8,005 nucleotides of DNA, from positions 1 to 8,005 of the forward strand of contig JAPLER010000148.1 in NCBI GenBank assembly GCA_026391115.1. Reading direction: 5' to 3'. Every line of letters begins with the position of its first letter. The stretch's first letter is position 1. Positions 1-5,991 of the stretch are shown piece by piece. The notes below the pieces were generated by a model that searched no databases, was not told the DNA's origin, and saw nothing but the letters and a program-made list of their open reading frames with translations. The position numbers were made by a program, and so were the translations under genes. Source of the stretch: Bacteroidota bacterium. Its GTDB lineage: Bacteria; Bacteroidota; Bacteroidia; Chitinophagales; Chitinophagaceae.

Positions 1-706
1 CTTGCTTTTGCAAGTAATCTATTTTTTGCTTTTGCATTAGCTGAATAAGATTTTTAGTACTTGTTGTGCAAGCTTCACGAGAAGTGTGAAGATTGATTAA
101 TCTACAAGCAGTAAACCTTTTTAAACAGTTGATAATATTGGTTTCGTGGCTATAAATAGCATCGAACATTAATATAGCTTTTATAGTAGTTGATGAAAAA
201 TCCATCACTTGCACTAATGCTCTTGACGCACCACTATGACCAGAAATAATTAGTTGATTATCGGCAGTTATTTTATCAACTATTTTCTCTGATTTTAATT
301 TCAATTTTACATCTTCCATAAAAAAGTTGAAATAGTTGGCTTGCTCCCAATTGCCACAATAACTATCATTACCATTTTTTACTCCTTCAGGCATTATTAA
401 AATTACGTTTGCACCACTCAATGCAATTTGTTCACGTAGTTTAAATTGCTCAATCGTGCTTTGAATATTATTATTCCATCCATGAAACCAAAGCATAAAA
501 TGCCAAGGTTTGTTTTTATCGAAATGTTTTGGAACATATACCAAACAACTGTTATCATTGAATCTGCTGTCGCTGCTTGAATATTTAGCATTAGCAGTTT
601 TTAATGGAAACATTGAGTTGCTAGAAGTGAATGTAAATTGCTTTTGTGTGAAAGCAATATTTGCAATTGCAACAACTAAACAAAGTATTAGAAATATTTT
701 TTTCAT
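1..706 (-). CDS. Secreted alpha/beta-hydrolase fold protein (3' end outside window)
   Basis: The reading frame opens at ATG 704-706 and stays open for 235 codons to the window edge, so the C-terminus is missing. Residues 1-20 form a signal peptide (MKK, then a hydrophobic run to about A18-F-T), which predicts a periplasmic or exported protein. A conserved-looking HGWNNN (75-80) follows a hydrophobic strand and fits the oxyanion-hole HG motif of alpha/beta-hydrolases. The strand VILIMPEG (101-108) is followed by Ile-Ile-Ser-Gly-His-Ser-Gly-Ala (153-160), a nucleophile elbow with Ser158 as likely nucleophile. Its last Gly is replaced by Ala (G-x-S-x-A). Asp182, after a hydrophobic strand (IKAILMFDA), is a candidate acid. 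The catalytic His should lie beyond the edge. Substrate is unknown; esterase or amidase activity is a fold-level guess. The gene lies 67 bases downstream of tgt on the same strand and may be co-transcribed with it. Confidence 0.75.
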   Translation of the reverse strand, partial: MKKIFLILCLVVAIANIAFTQKQFTFTSSNSMFPLKTANAKYSSSDSRFNDNSCLVYVPKHFDKNKPWHFMLWFHGWNNNIQSTIEQFKLREQIALSGANVILIMPEGVKNGNDSYCGNWEQANYFNFFMEDVKLKLKSEKIVDKITADNQLIISGHSGASRALVQVMDFSSTTIKAILMFDAIYSHETNIINCLKRFTACRLINLHTSREACTTSTKNLIQLMQKQKIDYLQKQ

Positions 707-723
707 TATTGAGTATTTTATTT

Positions 724-746
724 TACCACAGAGGCACAGAGAAAAC
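724..746. repeat. Fragment resembling the dispersed 'ACCACAGAGGCACAGAGA' intergenic repeat
   Basis: The spacer between tgt and the hydrolase gene contains ACCACAGAGGCACAGAGA followed by AAAC. From memory, near-identical CACAGAG-rich strings recur between genes in many Bacteroidota, Planctomycetes and Cyanobacteria genomes. Only one copy is present here, so the repeat call rests on recall rather than on duplication in the window. A weak inverted repeat (AAAC / GTTT type, 742-757, 5 bp stem) overlaps its right side and is too weak to call a terminator. Confidence 0.35.
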
Positions 747-773
747 TCTTAGGTTTTACTTTTAATTTTCGCT

Positions 774-1913
774 TTATAATCTTTCTTTCAATCTCAAACA
801 CATTTCGTTTTTCCAGCTTGCATAATCTCCTTCAAGAATATGCTTTCTGGCTTCGCCAACCAACCAAAGATAGAAAGCTAAATTGTGAATACTTGCTATT
901 TGCAAACCTAGAATTTCGTTGGCAACAAACAAATGCCTAACATAAGCTTTGCTATAAAAATTACTTGTCTCGCAAGGTATGCCATCATCCAACACAGAAA
1001 AATCAAAAGCCCATTTTTTATTTTTAATATTGATGATACCTTTGCTTGTAAATAACATCCCATTTCGTCCATTACGAGTTGGCATTACACAATCAAACAT
1101 ATCAATACCCAAAGCTATGTTTTCTAAAATATTCCAAGGCGTTCCAACTCCCATTAAATAACGAAGTTTATCACTTGGTAAATTGTCGCAACAAAGCTCT
1201 GTAAATTCATACATCATTTCTTCTGGCTCACCAACACTTAATCCACCAATAGCATTACCTGCAGCATTTTGGGAGGCAACAAACTGAGAGGAAGCAACTC
1301 TTAAATCTTTATATGTACTTCCTTGAACTATTGGAAAGAGATTTTGTGTATACCCATATTTATCAGGTGTTTCAGCCAATCTTGCAACACATCTATCTAA
1401 CCAACGATGTGTCAGTTCCATACTTTTTTTTGCATAAGTATAATCACTTGGGTATGGTGGGCATTCATCAAAAGCCATAATAATATCGGCACCAATGCTT
1501 CTTTCAATATCCATCACCTTCTCAGGAGAAAACATATGCCTGCTACCATCAATATGACTTTGAAACAAAGCACCTTCTTCACTTAATTTTCTGTTGTTTG
1601 CTAGAGAAAAAACCTGATAGCCACCACTATCTGTAAGTATCGGTCTATCCCAACCATTAAACTTGTGCAAACCACCAGCTGCTTCTAATACTTCAATTCC
1701 TGGTCTTAACTATAAATGATATGTATTGCCTAAAATAATTTGAGCGTTTACTTCGTGCTTCAAATGCTGTTGTGTAACTGCTTTTACAGAGCCAACTGTA
1801 CCCACAGGCATAAAAATTGGCGTTAGAATCTCGCCGTGGTCGGTTTTTATTTTCCCAGCCCTTGCTTTGGAATTATTATCTGTAATTTGAAGTTGAAATT
1901 CTAATGCAGCCAT
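774..1913 (-). pseudogene. tgt: Queuine tRNA-ribosyltransferase (TGT), full length but interrupted by one in-frame amber codon
   Basis: TGT swaps guanine-34 for a queuine precursor (preQ1 in bacteria) in tRNAs for Tyr, His, Asn and Asp. The frame from ATG 1911-1913 to TAA 774-776 spans 379 positions, the usual family length. It is continuous except for TAG at 1710-1712 (codon 68). That codon sits inside the signature GNTYHL-x-LRPG, where x is normally Tyr or Trp. Catalytic features are present: TDSGGYQV with nucleophile-region Asp95, MAFDEC (Asp149), IGGLSVGE (222-229), and GIDMFDCVMPTRNGRNG with Asp274. The usual CxCxxC zinc motif is reduced to one Cys (C314; positions 312 and 317 are Ile and Ser), while the final ligand His343 remains. 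I think this loss is common in Bacteroidota TGTs, but I cannot verify it. No frameshift is seen. It could be a pseudogene, a sequence error or a readthrough gene. The 49-base gap after the TPR gene suggests one transcript with folB. Confidence 0.9.
1710..1712 (-). other. In-frame amber (TAG) at tgt codon 68
   Basis: The minus strand reads TAT-CAT-TTA-TAG-TTA-AGA-CCA, that is Y-H-L-stop-L-R-P. Both flanks match the TGT signature exactly, so only one codon is affected and a single base change (TAT or TAC to TAG, or TGG to TAG) explains it. TAG is used as a genuine stop by neighbouring folB (2717-2719), so a genome-wide reassignment of UAG is unlikely. Confidence 0.9.
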
Positions 1914-1962
1914 TAATTAGTTATGTTGAGTTTTGAATGACAAATGTTAAATAAAGTTAGTA

Positions 1963-2715
1963 TTACTTTTCTGCTTCTAACATTTTTTTACCTTCTTCAA
2001 TGTATGCAGCATCATCAAAAATTCTTTTAGGAAGCTTAACCAATGAGTTTAATATTTCTATTTCCTTAACTGCTTTATCATCTTCTTTATATGCTTTTGC
2101 TAGTGTCAAATAATTTAATACAAAGTATGGTTCAAATTTTCTGCACTTTTCTAAATACTCAATACACTTTTCCATACTTGGATCTGGCAAACCACCATAT
2201 AAAACCTTTACAGCAGCTTTTTTTGCCCAACCCAACGTCAACATTTCATAATGCCATTTACCTTCTATAAAGTTTGCCAAGCCGTGGCTTGGATTGATAG
2301 CCAAAGCTTTATCTGCATATACTTTTATGTCTTTTACATAAGCTACTTTCTTTTTATTTTCTTCTTCAACTTCAGTCATTTTACCACTTACCAATGACAA
2401 TAAATAAAAAGAGTTTGCATTGTTACTATCAACCTGAAACGCTCTATTGGCAAAGCTTAGGGCAGATTCATACATCAGTCTTTTATCTTTTTTTTCAGCA
2501 ATTCTTGCTCCAATATTGCAACTCAATTCAGTAGCTTTTTGTAAGGCTTTATAGTGAGTAGGTTCGCTAACTAAGATTTGTTTATACTTAGCTAAAGCAT
2601 CAGTTTCATTAAACTTCAACTCAAAATTTTTAGCTTCTTTTAATAACGCTTCTGTCTCTTGCGAAAAGCAGTTAATACTTATTAAAGCAAATGCAATAAC
2701 AATAATTTTCTTCAT
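1963..2715 (-). CDS. Exported TPR protein related to the RMDN/PTPIP51 family
   Basis: This 250-residue protein has an N-terminal signal peptide (about 1-18, MKKIIVIAFALISINCFS then Q), so it is probably periplasmic. Cys16 follows Asn and does not make a good lipobox. The rest is helical and TPR-like: an early repeat near 22-55, helices at 84-112 ending in VDSNN, a charged insertion (EVEEENKKK, 115-123), then ADKALAINPSHGLANFIEGKW (134-154) and CIEYLEKCRKFEPYFVLNYLTLAKAY (184-209). The order 'KAL.INP', then GKWHYEMLTLGW (152-163), a small-residue stretch, 'EYLEKC..F.P' and 'LAKAY' resembles eukaryotic regulator-of-microtubule-dynamics proteins, where a G-R-W-x-Y motif occupies the same place. 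That resemblance is from memory of the family. Molecular function is unknown; a protein- or lipid-binding scaffold is a guess. It starts 1 base after the folB stop, so the two are almost certainly co-transcribed. Confidence 0.8.
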   Translation of the reverse strand: MKKIIVIAFALISINCFSQETEALLKEAKNFELKFNETDALAKYKQILVSEPTHYKALQKATELSCNIGARIAEKKDKRLMYESALSFANRAFQVDSNNANSFYLLSLVSGKMTEVEEENKKKVAYVKDIKVYADKALAINPSHGLANFIEGKWHYEMLTLGWAKKAAVKVLYGGLPDPSMEKCIEYLEKCRKFEPYFVLNYLTLAKAYKEDDKAVKEIEILNSLVKLPKRIFDDAAYIEEGKKMLEAEK

Positions 2716-2716
2716 A

Positions 2717-3073
2717 CTAATTTCTATTTTTATAATAGCTTACAACAACATTGCCAACAAATTTTTCTATTGGTGGGTTTTGTTTTGCAATTGAAATTTC
2801 AACTTCTTTAATCAACTGAAATGTATCCATAATTTTTTGTGCAATTTCAGTTACCAATGTCTCTAAAAGTTCAGTGGGTATCAACATTTTTTGTTGCACT
2901 ATTTCAAAAATATTCTCATAATTAATGGTTTCATCAAGCAATTTTATAATATCATTTTTTGGCAAATATTTTACACAAACATTTACAATAAAGTTATTGC
3001 CTAAAAATTTTTCTTCGGTATATAATCCGTGAAAACTGTTGAACTGTATATCTTTAAGCTGAATGGATAACAT
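2717..3073 (-). CDS. folB: Dihydroneopterin aldolase
   Basis: FolB cleaves 7,8-dihydroneopterin to 6-hydroxymethyl-dihydropterin and glycolaldehyde in cytosolic folate synthesis; the enzyme works as an octamer. Numbered from the chosen start, the 118 residues show FHGLYTEEKFLGNNF (14-28), matching the family's HG-x(4)-E-x(3)-G signature. Tyr52 in DETINYENIF, Glu71 in LLETL, and Lys97 in SIAKQNPP correspond to the known active-site Tyr, Glu and Lys. I chose ATG 3071-3073 because MLSIQLKDIQF aligns with the normal family start and gives the usual length. ATG 3089-3091 would add six residues (MVICNN), and no Shine-Dalgarno site decides between them. The stop is TAG, 1 base before the TPR gene's ATG. 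FolB and queuosine synthesis both draw on GTP-derived dihydroneopterin triphosphate, a loose metabolic link to tgt downstream. The gene looks intact. Confidence 0.92.
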   Translation of the reverse strand: MLSIQLKDIQFNSFHGLYTEEKFLGNNFIVNVCVKYLPKNDIIKLLDETINYENIFEIVQQKMLIPTELLETLVTEIAQKIMDTFQLIKEVEISIAKQNPPIEKFVGNVVVSYYKNRN

Positions 3074-3132
3074 ATTGTTGCAAATTACCATAAATCGACT
3101 TATATAATCAGCAAAAATTATCTATCTCTTTA

Positions 3133-3150
3133 TTATGATTTTAATCATAA
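3133..3150. promoter_or_regulatory. Perfect 8-2-8 palindrome, candidate operator of TGA-N6-TCA type
   Basis: TTATGATT-TT-AATCATAA is a perfect inverted repeat in the divergent spacer. Its core TGATTTTAATCA fits the TGA-N6-TCA spacing bound by CRP/FNR-family dimers, and ATGAT-N4-ATCAT is close to an FNR box (TTGAT-N4-ATCAA). It lies 67 bases upstream of the receptor ATG. There is no T-rich tail suggesting a terminator. Binding by any given regulator is inference. Confidence 0.5.
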
Positions 3151-3187
3151 ACACAAAATATGACAATACTATGACAGACATAAACAT
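3146..3187. promoter_or_regulatory. Helically phased repeat array containing a Pho-box-like direct repeat
   Basis: TATGACA occurs at 3159-3165 and 3170-3176, an 11-nt period. The 8-mer CATAAACA flanks the pair at 3146-3153 and 3179-3186, exactly 33 nt (three turns) apart. Read on the minus strand, 3160-3177 is CTGTCATAGTATTGTCAT, two heptamers with a 4-nt gap. It matches the enterobacterial Pho-box layout (CTGTCAT-N4-CTGTCAT) at 13 of 14 repeat positions. This geometry is typical of OmpR/PhoB-class response regulators. It could serve the receptor gene (start 41 bases to the right), folB, or both. The regulator identity is inferred. Confidence 0.45.
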
Positions 3188-3217
3188 TTACTATCCAACA
3201 TTTGCACTTTAAAAGAA

Positions 3218-5278
3218 ATGAAGAAAGCTGGGCTGCACATATTATTCTTATTTATACTACAGCAAGTTGTATTTGCACAAAAAGATACCGCTAATTTAGA
3301 AGATGTGGTTGTTACTGCAACACGAACTGAAAGAAAAGTTGGCAATGTTGCCGTGCCTGTTACTATAATTACAAATAAAAATATAAAACAAGCTGCTAGT
3401 TTGAGATTGAACGATATTTTGAATGAACAAACTGGAATTTTTATTAATGATATTGGTTTTGGAACTGGCATACAAATGCAAGGATTGTCGGCAGACTATT
3501 CCTTGATTCTTTTAAATGGCGAGCCTTTAATTGGTAGAAATAGTGGTGTGTTGGATTTAAAAAGAATTGCAGTTGGGAATATTCAAAAAATTGAAATTGT
3601 TCGTGGGCCTTCATCTAGTTTATATGGCAGTGAAGCTATGGCTGGCGTTATAAATTTAATTACCAAAGAAGACAGTAAAAACAAACTATCTGCTAGCCTT
3701 AGATATGGCAGTTTTGAAACATTTGATGCTAGTGCAAGTGCATATTTTAAAATTAATAAAACAAAAATTCAGTTATTTTCAAATGCCTTCCATACACAGC
3801 TTTATAGTGTTCGTCCTTTTAGTGTAGAGAAAAATCTTGAGCCACTTTGGAAATACAATCATCAAATTTACATAAGTAATGCCATAAGCAATAAAACTAA
3901 ATTAACCTTATTAGCAAGGTATTCTTTAGAAAATTTTACTACAAAATTTGCAACAACAAATTTGGGTACAGTAGTGTACAGCGATGGTTTTGAAAAACAT
4001 ATTGACTATGCAATCAACCCAACCATAACGCACCAATTCAGTAATAAAATAAAATCTGTTGTAAGATTTTATCATTCAAATTATGAATCAAATCAAGATC
4101 TGGCAACTACTTCAACAAAAGATTACTACGACTATTTTAGACAAAGATTGTATAAGCTTGAAAATCAAACAGATTTTAACATTACTAAAAAACTAAACCT
4201 AATCACTGGGATTGGATATATTTATGAAAATGCAAAAAGTAGTAGATATGATAGTGAACGTAGTTTAAAAGAATCAAAAGTTGGCTATGCCTTTTTGCAA
4301 ACAGAGTATAATTTCAATAAAAAATTTACAGCAATTGGTGGAGTAAGGTATGACAACAACAGCAATTATGCATCTGCTGTATCACCAAAAATTTCTTGCT
4401 CTTATAGGCCAAATGCAAAATGGCATTTTACTGCAAGTGCTGGCTATGGTTTTAAAGCTCCCGATTTTAGACAATTGTATTTAAACTTTACCAACACTGC
4501 AGCTGGTGGTTATACTGTTTTAGGTGCTTTAGAAGCAGTAACTAAAATTACACAATTGCAACAGCAAGGTTTAATTGCAAATACAACATCTGAATATAAT
4601 AAATTAAAAACACTAAAACCTGAAACTTCTTTAGGAATTAATATTGGAGCAGCTTTTCAGCCAAACACCACAACAAAAATTAGTGTTAACTTTTTTAGAA
4701 ATAACTTAGATAATTTAATTGAATATGCACAAGTAGCAAGCTATAATGGTGGTGCTCAAATATATAGTTACATTAACCTAAACAAAGCTTTTACTAAGGG
4801 TGTTGAACTTAATGTAGCTCATAAAATTTCTAAAACCCTCTTTACAAATTTTGGCTATCAACTATTGTTTAGTGGCAATACCGAAGAAGTGGATAAAATT
4901 AAACAAGGACTAATTTACACAAGAGATGCAAATGGGATTTCTCGTAAATTAGAAATGAGTGAATACTTTGGTTTGACAAACAGAAGCAGACATACTGCAA
5001 ACTTTAAACTACAATACGAAAAAAATAATTTTTACTGCAACGCAAGAGTTATGTATCACTCTCGTTGGGCTGTTGCAGATAAAGATGGCAATGGTGTTTA
5101 CAATACCAACGATGAATTTGCAAGTGGCTATTTACAGCTTAATCTTACTGCAGGTTATAACTTTAAAAAACACTATACAATGCAAGTTGGCTGCAACAAC
5201 ATTACCAATTATTCAGACTTTAATTATTTACCCACTTTAATGGGAAGGAATTTTTTTATATCAATCAATTATAATTAA
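3218..5278 (+). CDS. TonB-dependent outer-membrane receptor (HmuR/BtuB-like)
   Basis: This 686-residue protein should import a scarce ligand across the outer membrane using TonB energy. Residues 1-20 are a signal peptide (cleavage after VFA, before Q21). A TonB-box-like DVVVTATR (29-36) precedes the plug domain, which contains IQMQGL (85-90), DYSLILLNGEPL (93-104) and IEIVRGPSSSLYGSEAMAGVINL (125-147). The remainder alternates like a beta barrel and ends with the usual N-N-I-T-N...LP...GR-x-F-F-I-S-I closing strand. FKAP (412-415) and LKPET (466-470) occupy the positions of the FRAP and NPxL boxes of heme receptors. However, no His lies between them, although heme receptors such as HemR have one there. 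Near the C-terminus DKDGNGVYNTND (621-632) looks like a calcium-binding loop. The HmuY-family gene 13 bases downstream suggests heme or a related tetrapyrrole as substrate; B12 or an iron complex is possible. No Shine-Dalgarno site; the leader is A-rich. Confidence 0.9.
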   Translation: MKKAGLHILFLFILQQVVFAQKDTANLEDVVVTATRTERKVGNVAVPVTIITNKNIKQAASLRLNDILNEQTGIFINDIGFGTGIQMQGLSADYSLILLNGEPLIGRNSGVLDLKRIAVGNIQKIEIVRGPSSSLYGSEAMAGVINLITKEDSKNKLSASLRYGSFETFDASASAYFKINKTKIQLFSNAFHTQLYSVRPFSVEKNLEPLWKYNHQIYISNAISNKTKLTLLARYSLENFTTKFATTNLGTVVYSDGFEKHIDYAINPTITHQFSNKIKSVVRFYHSNYESNQDLATTSTKDYYDYFRQRLYKLENQTDFNITKKLNLITGIGYIYENAKSSRYDSERSLKESKVGYAFLQTEYNFNKKFTAIGGVRYDNNSNYASAVSPKISCSYRPNAKWHFTASAGYGFKAPDFRQLYLNFTNTAAGGYTVLGALEAVTKITQLQQQGLIANTTSEYNKLKTLKPETSLGINIGAAFQPNTTTKISVNFFRNNLDNLIEYAQVASYNGGAQIYSYINLNKAFTKGVELNVAHKISKTLFTNFGYQLLFSGNTEEVDKIKQGLIYTRDANGISRKLEMSEYFGLTNRSRHTANFKLQYEKNNFYCNARVMYHSRWAVADKDGNGVYNTNDEFASGYLQLNLTAGYNFKKHYTMQVGCNNITNYSDFNYLPTLMGRNFFISINYN

Positions 5279-5291
5279 AAATTAAAACAAA

Positions 5292-5978
5292 ATGAAAAAA
5301 ACAATTTCAAAAATGGCAATGGCTTTAGCAGTAGTAGTAAGTTTTACTGCTTGTAAAAAAGATTCTTCAACAAGTGTAGATTTAACAAACAATGGTAGCT
5401 ACAAGGTAGTAGTTAGTGGCAATGTTACGTATGTACAAAACTTTGTTGCTGATACTATTCAGGGTTATACTGCAACTGGTAGTCCAATTGGGGCAACTGG
5501 AACGAGAGTTTTCTTTAGTTTAGAACGTGGAGAAGCAGTTACAGATACAGCAAATAAAACCTGGGATTTGGCATTTAATAGTTCTAGAATTTGGATAAAT
5601 GGTGGCGTAAGTGGCAATAAAATGGGTGGGGCGTATAATGTGTCTTTACCTTTTGCTGATGTAACAACTGCAATAAACGATTCTATGAAAGTAGATGGGG
5701 CAACAACAAGAGCAATTGTAGGTTATGATCCAAATCCAGGAACAAGTTCTAGCAACAGAGGCTGGTATTCATTAACTTTCGACGCAGCAATGGCAAGCAT
5801 TTTAACACCAATTCCAGGAAGAACAATTGTAGTAAGAACTGCAAGTGGCAAGTATGCTAAAGTAGAAATAATGTGTTACTATAAAGGTGGCGTTACACCA
5901 TCTGTGCCAACTGCAAAAGCAGAGCGTTATTACAATTTCCGTTATACTTATCAAGCAAATGGCTCAACCACTTTCTAA
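5292..5978 (+). CDS. HmuY-family surface lipoprotein (hemophore-like)
   Basis: HmuY proteins are outer-membrane or secreted lipoproteins that capture heme and hand it to a HmuR-type receptor. The 228-residue product has a lipoprotein signal: positively charged start, hydrophobic core and S-F-T-A-Cys21. The CKKDSS start of the mature protein resembles the charged export signals that send Bacteroidota lipoproteins to the cell surface. Family features are WDLAFNSSRIWINGG (91-105), GWYSLTF (157-163), P-G-R-T-I-V-V-R-T-A-S-G-K-Y-A-K-V (175-191), and a closing RYYNFRYTYQ (212-221). The protein contains no histidine at all, so it cannot use the His pair that binds heme in Porphyromonas HmuY. Met111, Met132, Met167 and Met194 are possible substitutes, as methionine ligation is known in some relatives. 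Co-transcription with the receptor is very likely. The C-terminus looks complete. Confidence 0.85.
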   Translation: MKKTISKMAMALAVVVSFTACKKDSSTSVDLTNNGSYKVVVSGNVTYVQNFVADTIQGYTATGSPIGATGTRVFFSLERGEAVTDTANKTWDLAFNSSRIWINGGVSGNKMGGAYNVSLPFADVTTAINDSMKVDGATTRAIVGYDPNPGTSSSNRGWYSLTFDAAMASILTPIPGRTIVVRTASGKYAKVEIMCYYKGGVTPSVPTAKAERYYNFRYTYQANGSTTF

Positions 5979-5991
5979 GAAGATATCATCC

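Noticed and set aside
510..752. Plus-strand 80-codon open frame
   Set aside because: It is antisense to the signal-peptide end of the hydrolase gene and reads through the CACAGAG repeat; it shows no domain or coding signal of its own.
742..757. AAAAC-TCTTAG-GTTTT inverted repeat as a tgt terminator
   Set aside because: A 5-bp, nearly all A-T stem without a following T run on the minus strand is too weak.
979..1161. Plus-strand 60-codon open frame inside tgt
   Set aside because: It lies opposite strongly conserved TGT catalytic sequence, so it is a shadow frame.
774..1913. Genome-wide reassignment of UAG to an amino acid
   Set aside because: folB ends with TAG (2717-2719) exactly at its family length and 1 base before the next start, so UAG works as a stop here.
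3111..3120. TAATTTTTG on the minus strand as a folB -7 box
   Set aside because: The TA to TTTG spacing is off by one, and the nearest upstream TTTG is about 33 bases away rather than about 19.
3197..3204. AACATTTG upstream of the receptor, also on the minus strand upstream of tgt (1941-1948), as a Bacteroidota -7 promoter box
   Set aside because: It misses the first T of TAnnTTTG and there is no TTTG at the expected -33 spacing in either place; the match is too weak to annotate.
3169..3481. Two minus-strand open frames opposite the start of the receptor gene
   Set aside because: They mirror the signal peptide, TonB box and plug of a clear TonB receptor and have low-complexity composition.
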